Below, piece after piece: positions 35,434 to 44,897 of a stretch of DNA of 49,483 bases. The DNA lies in the NCBI RefSeq assembly GCF_016902345.1, contig NZ_JACJLR010000025.1, positions 1-49,483 of the forward strand, in the 5' to 3' direction. Made by a program: the position numbers and the translations under genes. Numbering within the stretch: position 1 is the stretch's first letter; each line of letters starts with the position of its first letter. Source of the stretch: Mediterraneibacter glycyrrhizinilyticus (GTDB taxonomy: Bacteria > Bacillota > Clostridia > Lachnospirales > Lachnospiraceae). Below the pieces are notes generated by a model. That model worked only from the letters and a program-made list of their open reading frames with translations. It was not told the DNA's origin and ran no database searches.

Positions 35434-35856
35434 CTATTTTAATTTCCCGTATTCTTCGTCCGAAACAGCCTCAAGCCATTCATTAGACGCGCCCTCTGCC
35501 GGCACCTCTACTGCAAGATGCTGGAACCAGGAATCCGGGGCTGCACCGTGCCAGTGCTTTACTTCCGGCGGGATGTTCACAACATCTCCGGCTTTCAGCT
35601 CCTGAGCCTCTTTTCCCCACTCCTGATAATAGCCGCGTCCGCCTGTTACGAGGAGGATCTGACCGCCTTTGTGGTGGATATGCCAGTTGTTACGGCAACC
35701 CGGCTCAAATGTCACGTTACCTACGCCAACTCTCTCTGTGGTGAGCATCTTCAGATAGCTCTGTCCGATAAAGTACTGTGCGAACGCTGTGTTTGGCTCG
35801 CCGATCTCAAATACGTTGCCGCCTCCTAAGTCCTGTTTCATTTTTTCTGTATCCAT
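35434..35856 (-). CDS. small cupin-domain protein
   Basis: A 140-residue single-domain cupin. The metal-binding histidines are in NNWHIHHKGGQILLVTGGRGYYQEWG (motif 1) and DVVNIPPEVKHWHGAAPDSWFQHLAVE (motif 2). ATG at 35856 follows GGAGG at 8 bases; the in-frame extension to 35934 is unlikely. It is co-transcribed with the CMD-family gene, a conserved pairing sometimes called cupin-carboxymuconolactone decarboxylase. A 27-base piece of this gene (35690-35716) recurs at 38741-38767 with one mismatch. Confidence 0.88.
   Translation of the reverse strand: MDTEKMKQDLGGGNVFEIGEPNTAFAQYFIGQSYLKMLTTERVGVGNVTFEPGCRNNWHIHHKGGQILLVTGGRGYYQEWGKEAQELKAGDVVNIPPEVKHWHGAAPDSWFQHLAVEVPAEGASNEWLEAVSDEEYGKLK
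35690..35716 (-). repeat. 27-bp segment of the cupin gene duplicated 3 kb away, copy 1
   Basis: Identical except for one base (35701) to 38741-38767, in the same orientation. This copy encodes VTFEPGCR of the cupin. Confidence 0.85.
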
Positions 35857-35974
35857 GTATAACGCCTCCAGTTTGTGATATAAATATATCTTTTTGTCTG
35901 TATACATTTTATAACCGGCTGAGGCTATAGGCAAATGCTTAGTTTACATGGCGTGGTATGCCTGGTAGGTATGA

Positions 35975-36736
35975 TCATTTTATCAGCCCATAAATCAATT
36001 TCATTTTCTGGATAATCTCTTGAAGGCTCTGGCTTCGTATACCAAATGATTTCAGATCAACCGTTTCCTTCTCCATAGCTGAAAAGAATATCTCTAAATC
36101 CCTCTGAATTGAAGATGGCGGTATCAACTTGGTGTCAGGCGTTAATAAGATACTCAAACGGAATACATCATTTTTGTGTTTACGGATATTTTTGCTGTCA
36201 ACATGCTCTCCTTGTTCTTTTCTCTCCATCAGATCCAGCCACGCTTTTGCTTTGAAGGGAATCAGATAACCCGCATCCAGAATCGGTATATCATTCAGTA
36301 CGACTTTCCCTTCCTGAAGGAACTGATAATAGTCAGCATCCATCAAAATGGCCGATAAACTAGATATCTCATCATCCAATGGAAGAGGCGTCAGCACCGC
36401 ATCTTCCGGAAGCTCGATCGCATCGACGCGCCCAGAGAATAGTTCGATCATATAAGGATAATCCCGGCTGGAAGGCTTTGAAAAGCGGTAAAACTGTGGT
36501 TCTCCCGTGCTTTTATTCTTGTGTTCATAATCTGCCGCATTTACATACTCCCAAAACTTGCGTCCGAATTCCGGAGTCAGACTTTCCACGATCAGGACCA
36601 TATCAATATCTCGCGTCGCCCGAAAATCCAGACTATCCTCGCTCATCAGAAGGTCGCATGCGGTTCCGCCAATAATTGTATACTGGTCAGTATACTCCGC
36701 GAACCACCGCCGAAAACTATCTAATCCTGTTACCAT
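35975..36736 (-). CDS. AbiEii-like nucleotidyltransferase, probable toxin
   Basis: A 253-residue nucleotidyltransferase-superfamily protein. The signature is IIGGTACDLLMSE (residues 17-30) with the acidic pair in TRDIDMVLIVE about 20 residues later; FKAKAWLDLMERKEQGEHVDSKNIRKHKNDVFRL in the middle matches the helical region of AbiEii/MenT-type proteins. In characterised systems such enzymes modify tRNA 3' ends or nucleotides and are checked by a DNA-binding partner. It starts 4 bp after the stop of a wHTH protein that fills the antitoxin position. The toxic role is inferred from family and pairing. Confidence 0.75.
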   Translation of the reverse strand: MVTGLDSFRRWFAEYTDQYTIIGGTACDLLMSEDSLDFRATRDIDMVLIVESLTPEFGRKFWEYVNAADYEHKNKSTGEPQFYRFSKPSSRDYPYMIELFSGRVDAIELPEDAVLTPLPLDDEISSLSAILMDADYYQFLQEGKVVLNDIPILDAGYLIPFKAKAWLDLMERKEQGEHVDSKNIRKHKNDVFRLSILLTPDTKLIPPSSIQRDLEIFFSAMEKETVDLKSFGIRSQSLQEIIQKMKLIYGLIK

Positions 36737-36740
36737 GTGC

Positions 36741-37691
36741 TTACCATATCCTTTCTGTTAGTTCTTCCAGACATTGCAGGGTACGTTCATCTTTCTCCTC
36801 TGCCAGACTCAATGACAGTGATAGGACATCGACCATCTCCGTCTGGCTGATATTACGAGGATCATATTTCCATATCTGCAGGGCACATTGTCTGTCCGAA
36901 TCCAACAGACTGCTTGTGTAAGAATCTTTTTTCAAAGATAATTTCAGTGTACCCCAGGTTTGAATAACAGGCGGATTCAGCATACTCATATCGGAAAGTG
37001 CTGAGAGTCCTGTGGAAAACATTTCCGGCTGCACATCCTCCTTGGAAATATATACTGTCTTTCGAACCGGTTGGATCAGATATGGCTGCATCTCCTGATA
37101 CAGCTCTTTAGGTGTACATTCTGTTAGCAGCATTTTCTTTGCCCCAACACCGGTTCCAACTTTTTTTATCAAATTGGTTCTGCACAGCTGATCAGCTGCA
37201 CGCGTTATCGTCATAGCTGTAACTCCGAACCTTTTCGAAAGAGGTGCTAGTAACATAGGTTCACACCCTCTAAGTATCATAGCAAATAGCAGCTGCTGAG
37301 CAGATGGCTGTAATTTATCCGACATCGTCCTCGTTAACTCTGCATCACACTTTTCTGTGAGCATTGTCCCCAGAAAAGGAAGATATAGCTGCTTTCCGGG
37401 TATAACAAATGGGATTCGCGCCTCAATTAATGTCTTGCGCCGCTGACTGGTAAGCCGTGGCATTTCCAGTACCATTGGGAATCCACAGATTTCACCAATA
37501 CGTCTTAAGTGCTTTTTTAGTGAATTCACAGTATCCAATTCTTCCTGTGGATGCAAAAACAGACATACTGTTTTTCCGAGTTTTACCTGTTCAAAATAAT
37601 ATTTTTCATTAAGGAAAAAAGGAAGGCTGCTTTGCTGCCGCCATTCTGTGCGAATCACTGGAATGCCTAAAATCTCTGTAATATATTCCAT
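36741..37691 (-). CDS. winged-helix protein, AbiEi-like antitoxin candidate
   Basis: A 316-residue protein directly upstream of the AbiEii-like gene. A winged helix is visible in the middle (about residues 130-195, QQLLFAMILRGCEP, then APLSKRFGVTAMTITRAADQL). The N-terminal 125 residues (with LFLHPQEELDTVNSLKKHL and TSQRRKTLIEARIPFVIPGKQLYLPFLG) and the C-terminal 110 residues are unassigned. Classical AbiEi antitoxins are shorter and carry their helix-turn-helix at the N-terminus, so this is a variant arrangement. Its promoter overlaps an AT-rich dyad, consistent with autorepression. Antitoxin role is inferred. Confidence 0.65.
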   Translation of the reverse strand: MEYITEILGIPVIRTEWRQQSSLPFFLNEKYYFEQVKLGKTVCLFLHPQEELDTVNSLKKHLRRIGEICGFPMVLEMPRLTSQRRKTLIEARIPFVIPGKQLYLPFLGTMLTEKCDAELTRTMSDKLQPSAQQLLFAMILRGCEPMLLAPLSKRFGVTAMTITRAADQLCRTNLIKKVGTGVGAKKMLLTECTPKELYQEMQPYLIQPVRKTVYISKEDVQPEMFSTGLSALSDMSMLNPPVIQTWGTLKLSLKKDSYTSSLLDSDRQCALQIWKYDPRNISQTEMVDVLSLSLSLAEEKDERTLQCLEELTERIW

Positions 37692-37722
37692 ACGAACATC
37701 ACCGTTTTAACTTATTTTCATT

Positions 37723-37757
37723 ATTATAACATCATTAAAATTAAATTTCAATTTTAA
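37723..37757 (-). promoter_or_regulatory. promoter with dyad operator for the AbiE-like pair
   Basis: Minus strand TTGAAA (37746-37751), 17-bp spacer, perfect TATAAT (37723-37728). TTAAAATT (37735-37742) and AATTTTAA (37750-37757) are perfect 8-bp arms overlapping the -35 box and spacer, a likely site for the winged-helix protein. Confidence 0.65.
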
Positions 37758-37774
37758 CGTTAAATCAATTATAC

Positions 37775-38492
37775 TCATGGATCAACAGTAACGTTGTCGT
37801 ATTGGGCAAAAGCTTTATCCGTGACCCCAATCTCCAATAGCTCCTGCGCAATTTCCTTACTCTTCACCCTCATCAGATTATCCTCTTCCTTAGCATTGGA
37901 CAGCAGATTCACACTGCCGTACCAGACAATCTCCCTGTCAATAACAGCAAAATGCTCATGTATTCCCGGCTTTTCCATCACGGTCGCTCCCAGCTCCGTC
38001 AGTTCCGCAAGCAGTTCTTTTGTCTTTTCAATACGTTCTTTCGGGTAACCATCTGCCGGCAGAGTCAAAAGTGTGATCTTTACACCCGAGTCATGGCGTT
38101 CTCCCAGATCTTTTAACATCCTGCGTATGCTTGTAACATGCTGACTCCGGATGTTCAGCTCTGTTTGCCCTGCTGCCAGGCTGTCTATGTTTGCCCTTGA
38201 TTTTCCTTCCTCTTCCTCTCCATCTATATCCCCAAAATCTGCAAGTGTGCCTAAGACTCCATCCTCAGACCACTCATTTATCTTCTTTTCGATAAATTCT
38301 TTCGAAAGCTTCTTTACATTCTGCAACTGCTGCCACTGATTCGGATATGCATTCCAATCTTGATCTATAAACGCACTGTTTCCATTCTTCAATGCCTGCT
38401 CCGGATAAGAGTGCATGAAGTCGTTGTATTTCTTCATTTAATGCAATAATTCTCTCTTTCTGTTCCTGAATGATCTTATCTTTTCTGTCCAT
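37775..38492 (-). pseudogene. deletion remnant of a TOTE-type primase/helicase/PLD conflict protein
   Basis: Two overlapping frames make sense only as pieces of one large protein. The first (from ATG 38492, after AAAGGA) gives a coiled-coil start MDRKDKIIQEQKERIIALNEE...ALLSGAGI. At about 38388-38402 it passes, out of frame, into QALKNGNSAFIDQDWNAYPNQW, the end of an archaeo-eukaryotic-type primase domain. That frame continues to RRMLKDLGE, PADGYPKERIEKT and HEHFAVIDREIVWYGSVNLLS, the final PLD-nuclease-like domain. The primase core, the whole superfamily II helicase and the first PLD part are missing. Recognition is from memory of related proteins of about 1000 residues; a search is needed. 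ORF 37775-38437 alone may be translated, but is not a complete enzyme. Confidence 0.65.
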
Positions 38493-38740
38493 ATTTTTTC
38501 CTTTCGTAATATCCAGAAAAATATTGCGTTGCATTTGTAATTCGATTTTACAGCGCTGTATAGGGAAAGACAATTAAAAAAATAATTAAAAAAGCCGGCA
38601 TCCGGATCCTGCTCCTTCAGCCAGCTTTTCAACTATCTCAACATCGTATACACTTCTCTTCCTCAACTGTGTACACTGTACCATAACCCCCATATTTCAA
38701 ACGCTATACACACGATACACTCTCAAAATCTTAGTACAAT

Positions 38741-38767
38741 TTACGGCAACCTGGCTCAAATGTCACG
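38741..38767 (-). repeat. 27-bp segment of the cupin gene duplicated 3 kb away, copy 2
   Basis: Matches 35690-35716 with one mismatch (38752). Flanks on both sides are unrelated to the cupin gene. It lies in the 200-bp gap after the DUF624 gene, which otherwise holds nothing I recognise. Confidence 0.85.
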
Positions 38768-38774
38768 CAAATTC

Positions 38775-39392
38775 TTATGTATCGCCTTCATAACGCTTAA
38801 ATACTCTTACAAAGAGAAATGACTTCACATACGCGCAAACAGCAAAACCTGCCACCATCATAAATATCCAAATCCCTTTCGTAAAAATCATGAGTGTGAT
38901 CACGACTGCTGTGATCAGCAGCAGTAACAAAGTCTCTTTCAAATTAAAGACAGCTAAAATCAAAGCATTTTTCACCGTCTTTAATACTGTATTTTCAAAT
39001 CTGGCATTTAGAGCAAATACATACAGCAGAGATAAAATATAGCAGATTCCAACAATTCCGGCCACGATCAATATTACATGATCAAAAGTCGAGGAAGATG
39101 ATTCTTTCCACCAAAATCTGATGCCATACAAAAGTGATCCGCCCACCAGAAGATACAATACCGAAAGAAGGAACGACTGTTTAAAATTATTCTTGAATGC
39201 TTTCAAAAATGGTTTGAAAATATAGCCGTTCTCATGCCGCACTTCTCTCATCATGATCGTATACAAAGCGCTGAACGCCGGACCGATCGTAATGATAGGA
39301 GCGCAACATATGATGAACATAATATTCAATATCATAAAATCAGCCACTGTACTTAGAAAGCTCAGGATCGGGCTGTCCAGATTTATCTTCAT
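38775..39392 (-). CDS. DUF624/YesL-family membrane protein
   Basis: A 205-residue protein with about five helices. It carries the YesL/DUF624 pattern LNIMFIICCAPIITIGPAFSALYTIMMREVRHENGYIFKPFLKAFKNNFKQS. Members are usually encoded with carbohydrate ABC transporters and glycosidases for plant cell-wall sugars; the biochemical role is unknown. It follows the truncated GH3 gene by 31 bp with a GGAGAG ribosome site and looks intact. It probably belonged to the xylan-use operon that has decayed here. Confidence 0.85.
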   Translation of the reverse strand: MKINLDSPILSFLSTVADFMILNIMFIICCAPIITIGPAFSALYTIMMREVRHENGYIFKPFLKAFKNNFKQSFLLSVLYLLVGGSLLYGIRFWWKESSSSTFDHVILIVAGIVGICYILSLLYVFALNARFENTVLKTVKNALILAVFNLKETLLLLLITAVVITLMIFTKGIWIFMMVAGFAVCAYVKSFLFVRVFKRYEGDT

Positions 39393-39423
39393 ATTCTTCT
39401 CTCCATTCTCCTGCTCATCATAA

Positions 39424-40902
39424 CTATGCTTTACATAAATCGATCTTTACAGGCTGCTTTCCCGTCAATTCTATGCTGCGCTCATCAGGCTGACTGAGAC
39501 CGACATACAAAGAAAACTTTTCACCACCGATAAACCGGCATCCATTGTCGTCCACTACTGTAAATGAACGTTCTGGTATTGATATTGTCACTGTTTTCTT
39601 CTCTCCCGGAAGAAGTTCTACTCTCTGGAATCCACAGAGCTGAGGATTTGGCACAGCCTTTTCGTGATCTTCGCATTTCATATAAACCTGCAGCACTTCA
39701 CAAATTTTCACATTTCCTGTATTGCAGAGCACTGCCGACACTGTTGCACCGGAACCTTCCCACTTTGCACAGGCGGACTCCACTGCCGCCTCTCCATAGG
39801 TAAGACCGTAACCGAACGGATATTGTGCTTTTCCTTTCATATACCTGTATGTTCTTCCCTCCATGGAATAATCTTCGAATGGGGGAAGCTCATTAAGCGA
39901 CTCATAAAATGTGATCGGCAGCTTACCTGATGGAGATTCTTTTTCAAACAGAATTTCTGCCACCGCATTTCCCCCTCGGGCTCCCGGATACCATAACTGA
40001 AGAATCCCTTCAAAATGATCTGCCGCATAGCTCATATCTATATCACTCCCGGCCATCATACACACGACAACCGGCTTTTTCGTTTCTGCAACTGCTTCCA
40101 TCAGTTTTCTCTGGCAATAAGGAAGCTGCAGATCCGCTTTATCTCCGGAGGCATAACTGTTTCCTGTATCGCCTTCTTCGCCCTCCAGTGTCTCATCCAA
40201 ACCAAGGCAGAGAATAACGATATCACTGTTTTCGGCCACAGTTACTGCCTCTGACAGCCGATCCAGATCCTGAGCAAGAGGTTCCGTTTTATCACGGAAC
40301 AGATCGCATCCCTCCGAGTAAAGGATTCGTACTTCATCCCCCGCATATCTCCTGATTCCCTCCAGTACCGTTACATACTCAGAAGATGTTCCATGGTAAT
40401 TCCCGATCAGAGCTGCTCTGCTGTCCGCATTCGGTCCGATCACACCGATCGTAGAGATATGCTCTTTTTTCAGCGGAAGGATGCTGTTTTTATTCTGTAA
40501 GAGGACGATGCTTTCCAATGTTGCTCTGTGTGCTGTTTTCAAATGTTCGCTGCACTCTACCATCGTATACGGTATATCGTCATATTCACTTCCATCAAAA
40601 AGTCCTAACAAAAACCGCGTTGTAAAAAGTCTCACTGCCGCTTCGGTAATGGTCTCTTCCGTGACAAGTCCGTGATAAAAGGCGTTAAGCACATGGAGAT
40701 ATGTATTTCCGCAGTTAAGATCACATCCTGCATTCAATGCCATCGCGGCCGACTCCATCGGAGTGCCTGTGACCATATGATTTTCATGGAAATCACGTAT
40801 CGCCCAGCAGTCCGATACAAAATGACCTTCAAACTTCCACTCTTTACGCAGTTTATTCTCTATCAGTGTCTTGCTTGTATATTCTGGGAGTATATTTATC
40901 AA
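39424..40902 (-). pseudogene. GH3 beta-xylosidase, N-terminally truncated
   Basis: 492 open codons that keep the last part of the GH3 barrel (TLIENKLRKEWKFEGHFVSDCWAIRD, with the catalytic Asp of VSDC), the whole alpha/beta sandwich (LLQNKNSILPL, GEEGDTGNSY, LWYPGARGGNAVAEILF) and the fibronectin-like end (QLCGFQRVELLPGEKKTV). Compared with normal xylosidases of about 700 residues, some 200 N-terminal residues of the barrel are gone. Upstream sequence across about 40870-40885 is the 3' part of an acetylesterase, so a deletion fused the two genes out of frame. Without the barrel a glycosidase is not expected to fold properly. Formerly an intracellular enzyme for xylo-oligosaccharides. Confidence 0.85.
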
Positions 40903-41811
40903 CCGAGCTGCCGCAGCTTATTCCATTTATAAGCACCCTGTCTGCGTCCACCAAAGTTCCAAGGAGCACCTCTGCATCCGCCTGTGACTGTTTTGCGGTG
41001 ACGAAGAACCTTTTTTCCAAGCAAACTGTCCCGCAGAAATCACGAAATTCATCTTCCCACCATCCCGGAATATTTATTTGAAAAGTTTTCTTCTGACTCA
41101 GGGGAGTATCACTTATAAATTCAAAGGACTCTCTTGCACGTCCAAGCCATTCTTGCTCTCTCCTTTTTTCCGCTGCTTCTACCCCACTCACGTATCCGGA
41201 TTTTCTACACTGTTCCAATTCATCCACATAGATTCCCATTGACTGAATTGTTTCTTCACTGCACTAAGCCTTTGCTGGAGTTCCTCCAACCGCCGTCTGA
41301 ATCAAACCTATCGGGATTCTGCTTGTTTCTCTCAGTGCCAGTGCCATAAACAAGCCCACTGCACTAAAATCCATAATTGAATCTCTCTCTGCACTTCTCC
41401 ACTCACCCTCAGACAGTTCTTTTTGTTTCTTTCCAAAAAATATTTTCTCGGGACATCAAACATCCTGATTAGTGAATCGTTTACAGTGTTTATTTCATCT
41501 CCAAATCGTTCCATGACTCTGCGCACCGGTAGTTCCATATTAGATTGACCGCCTAAAAGAAATACGTCGCCGATCATCACATTCTGAATCGTGATTTCTT
41601 CATCTCCCTGTATCTCCAGTCGATACGGACCTCCGGCAGGCAAACTCGGAAGTTCAATCTCAAATCTCCCCTGTTCATCCGATTCTGCTTGAAACTTTTA
41701 TGCTCCAAATGTTCCTTTTACCATAATTCCCGGATCTGTATTTCCCCGCACAAAATTTGTCTTATTTCGCTGCATCACCATACCATCACTAAACAAACAT
41801 GATAATCGCAA
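40866..41811 (-). pseudogene. sialate/xylan O-acetylesterase (SASA-type), degraded
   Basis: Reading across frames on the minus strand reconstructs the first two thirds of an SGNH O-acetylesterase: SCLFSDGMVMQRNK, LPAGGPYRLEIQGDEE, IGDVFLLGGQSNMELPV with the catalytic Ser, GLIQTAVGGTP, WWEDEFRDFCGTVCLEK, and VLLGTLVDADRVLING. Lesions: TAA at 41698-41700, a frameshift at the A6 run 41435-41440, TAG at 41264-41266 where Trp is expected (TPxEAW), and loss of the 3' third by a deletion that joins it to the GH3 remnant near 40875. GGAGG just after the GH10 stop would have served a TTG start at 41811. It once removed acetyl groups from xylan fragments. Confidence 0.87.
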
Positions 41812-41816
41812 TTCCT

Positions 41817-44800
41817 TTACCTCCGTAGATCGTGTTTCCTTTGCTTTTTCCTGATCAAAGCAATACAAATAATCGCTGTTGTCAGTATTACTAAATATTG
41901 AGTTATATCTGTTTCATCTCCGGTCTGTACAGCCGAGACGCTCCCGCGTTTCTGCTCTGCCACAGAATCGTTCTTTTTCTTTACATTGTTGTCTGCTACA
42001 GCATCACCATTTTCAATAATCTCTGGTTTTTTGTCTGTATTTCCGTTCTCACTTTCGTTTCCTGTCTTGTTATCATCCACCTCCTGATTTTCCTGGCTTT
42101 CTATCAGTTTCACTGTTCCAAATACAGAAGGTCTCTGATATCCCATCCCTGACTCATCATACCAGCTTACAGTTCCTATCCTCGAACCATCTGAAGCGCC
42201 ATCATTGATCTGAAATTCTAATCCCAAAAAATCTCCTACTTTCGGCCCTACGCCGATCCATTTTATCCCCAGTTCCACATTATAACCTGTTTCAGTACGT
42301 ACCGCTGCAGATCGAAGATTAGCAGCAGTGCAGTTTACCCCATTAAATGATGCTTCATTCTCAAAGTTAATTCTGTATTGGCTGTCATCTTCTTGATAAA
42401 TTTCGCTCTTTTCATTGTTCTGATCCACAAATACTTCCACTGAGTCCTGCTCATGTGCATTCAGCCCCATCTTACTGACCTCTGGATCTGACACTTGGAA
42501 ATACGCATACAGATATTCGTCATCCCACATTGCACGTACTGTTCCCGATGCTTTCGGAGATCCTGTCGTAATTGTCAGCGGCACCTGCTCTGTATTTATC
42601 CACTCTTCTTCGAATATTCCGTCTATCTCAGGAGTTCCTCGGGTCACTTCTATATATGGCTTACATACAAATTCACCATAATATTTATTATCTGATGCCT
42701 GCGCATTTGTCAAATCATTCCACGACATCTGTATGTCATTGTCAAATACCACTACATCAAGCGCAATAACTGTTCCGACTGTTAATGGCTGCAGCTTTTC
42801 AGCAGGAATTGTTACAATCGCTCTGTAGCCATTTTCAGTTTCCTCCACATCTTCCCTGTATACAGTAAAAACATTTTCCGGGCTTTCTGCATATATGACA
42901 ACCCTATCCAAATCATCTTTTTCTCTGTCCGGGACATTGACCATGATTTTAATCCCGCTTTCGTTCCAAAGCGCTCTGAAGGAAATCTCTCCTACGTAAC
43001 TCTGATAAATAACCGGATCGATATTTTCAAAATCATCACTTTCAGAATAGCGAATAGATATTTTATTTATTAATGGTTCCAGCTTAGATGAATCTACTAT
43101 CCCCCAATAAGCAGGTTTTGCTTTATACTCATCATCAAACAGCAGCGGCATCTGGGGTCTGTTTCCATCCGCTCCTCCCCCCACATCAGAAGAACTCTGT
43201 AACCACGAAGCGCCATCATGTGTTCCCCATATTGTAATAGCAGTAATATCTATTCCGGGTTCCTTGTCCAACCCACAGAGCACCTCAAAAATCTCTTTGT
43301 ACCGATATCCTTCTTTCGTCAGCTCTACATCTCTGTCAGATCCATCATAATTTTTGCTGGACTGCATATCCAGCTCTGTCAGCTGAACTTCATCCACCAC
43401 GGCAGAATACTTTTTCACAGCTTCTTCAATCAGACTGACAGATGGAGAATCCATGCTGTAATGTGCCTGCATTCCCATACCGTCAATTCGTGCCCCATCA
43501 GTATTGCGTATCATACTGAGAAGATTGCAGATTGCATCCCTTTTTGCAGGCTCCGTTTCTCCGTAATCATTATAAAAAAGTTTAACATCTTCAGGCGCAT
43601 ATTTATTAGCATATACAAACGCCTGGGTAATGTAACTACTATCCCCCTGAAAAACATTATACCAGCCTGTTGTCGTTCCGTTACAGGTAAAACGAAGAGA
43701 ATTCGGATTATTTTCCGCATCATAATCCGCAGTTTCAATCTGCTCATTCACCACATCCCATGCATAGATTATCCCCTGATAAGGACTGGTATCACTATCG
43801 TAATGCTCGATTACTTCTTTGATATAATTTTCCATCCGAACCAACATTTTTTCTTTAGAGACATATTCTCCATCTGTCGAATACCCTTCGCGAAAAAACC
43901 AGTCCGGTGTCTGTGAATGCCATACCAGCACATGTCCTCTTACTCTTATTATATCGTCCGGATTATTCTCGTTATAATCTTTTACATAATCCATAATAGC
44001 ATCTGCCTGACTGAAGTCTAACTGCAAAATTGGATCACCGTTTTCATCATAAACTATCGTGCCATCAGTTTCTGTTTGATAGGATGGTGTACTTCCAAGA
44101 ATCACTTCCGGCTTCATCTCATTTTCACATGTAATACTATTATAATGTTTTGTTACCAGCTCCATTCTTGCTTCATCAGACAGAGCTCCAACAGGAATGG
44201 CTACTCCTGCCCGTCCTCCGATTGTCGATTTTTCTGCAAAATGATCTTTCAGCGGCATAATATCTTCAATCTCAACCAAATCTTTTTCAGTTTTTGACAC
44301 TGACAGATTGTCTATATAAAATGTATCTGTACTGCTGCTATTTATAATAAAATGCAACATTACAGCCTCTTTACCGCCAAAAGGATTTTTGTCTACCGTA
44401 AAGGTTCCCGTTACCTTTGTCCATTGATTTCCGCTCAAATATACTTCCTCCTGATCTACTCTTGTATCCTGATCAGTATCACTGTAATCCTCCGTATAAA
44501 TCCTGTTAATCACCGGCCTAACTTCCACGGGTTCAGACTCTGAGCCATTTTCGTCCAATCTAGCATAAAAAGAATATTCATATGTAACGCCATCTTCCAA
44601 CACATTGGTCGCATTTATAGCACAGCCGACCCATTTCCCTTCAGACTGGGGTTCAACTTTAACGCACCTTTCACCTTCCGGAGCTGTTTCATCATTCTCA
44701 ATAGAAATCTCTGCACCGGATCCATACCACCAGTATGGTACATTGTCTTCTCCGGCATCATTAAACCCCGAGTTCATCTCAGAAAATACATTTTCTTCTT

Positions 44801-44897
44801 CGGCATGTGCTACTATATCGTCTGATATAGCACCGAAAACACCGGTCATTACTGCTGCTATCATTAGAATTGCACAGCTACGTTTTCTTTTTTCCAT
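41817..44897 (-). CDS. secreted, wall-anchored GH10 endo-beta-1,4-xylanase
   Basis: 1026 residues. Signal peptide 1-32 (SCAILMIAAVMTGVFGA, cleavage after AHA), CBM4/9-type domain about 35-200, GH10 barrel about 215-605 with WHSQTPDWFF, acid/base Glu385 in WDVVNEQ and nucleophile Glu508 in LTELDM, two CBM9-like modules (about 615-765 and 770-955, with GTPEIDGIFEEEW), a charged linker, then VQTGDETD plus a hydrophobic helix and RKKQRKHDLRR, a sortase-type sorting signal. It cuts the xylan backbone at the cell surface. AAGGAG precedes the ATG. The frame is fully open while the neighbouring xylan genes are broken. More AT-rich than genes to the left, suggesting transfer. Confidence 0.93.
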   Translation of the reverse strand: MEKRKRSCAILMIAAVMTGVFGAISDDIVAHAEEENVFSEMNSGFNDAGEDNVPYWWYGSGAEISIENDETAPEGERCVKVEPQSEGKWVGCAINATNVLEDGVTYEYSFYARLDENGSESEPVEVRPVINRIYTEDYSDTDQDTRVDQEEVYLSGNQWTKVTGTFTVDKNPFGGKEAVMLHFIINSSSTDTFYIDNLSVSKTEKDLVEIEDIMPLKDHFAEKSTIGGRAGVAIPVGALSDEARMELVTKHYNSITCENEMKPEVILGSTPSYQTETDGTIVYDENGDPILQLDFSQADAIMDYVKDYNENNPDDIIRVRGHVLVWHSQTPDWFFREGYSTDGEYVSKEKMLVRMENYIKEVIEHYDSDTSPYQGIIYAWDVVNEQIETADYDAENNPNSLRFTCNGTTTGWYNVFQGDSSYITQAFVYANKYAPEDVKLFYNDYGETEPAKRDAICNLLSMIRNTDGARIDGMGMQAHYSMDSPSVSLIEEAVKKYSAVVDEVQLTELDMQSSKNYDGSDRDVELTKEGYRYKEIFEVLCGLDKEPGIDITAITIWGTHDGASWLQSSSDVGGGADGNRPQMPLLFDDEYKAKPAYWGIVDSSKLEPLINKISIRYSESDDFENIDPVIYQSYVGEISFRALWNESGIKIMVNVPDREKDDLDRVVIYAESPENVFTVYREDVEETENGYRAIVTIPAEKLQPLTVGTVIALDVVVFDNDIQMSWNDLTNAQASDNKYYGEFVCKPYIEVTRGTPEIDGIFEEEWINTEQVPLTITTGSPKASGTVRAMWDDEYLYAYFQVSDPEVSKMGLNAHEQDSVEVFVDQNNEKSEIYQEDDSQYRINFENEASFNGVNCTAANLRSAAVRTETGYNVELGIKWIGVGPKVGDFLGLEFQINDGASDGSRIGTVSWYDESGMGYQRPSVFGTVKLIESQENQEVDDNKTGNESENGNTDKKPEIIENGDAVADNNVKKKNDSVAEQKRGSVSAVQTGDETDITQYLVILTTAIICIALIRKKQRKHDLRR

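Noticed and set aside
38274..38573. Stand-alone 72- to 99-codon coiled-coil gene
   Set aside because: It ends in a meaningless frame exactly where a primase-like frame begins; better explained as the front end of a deleted large gene.
43218..43916. 232-codon plus-strand frame inside the xylanase gene
   Set aside because: Antisense shadow; the xylanase frame carries all catalytic motifs.
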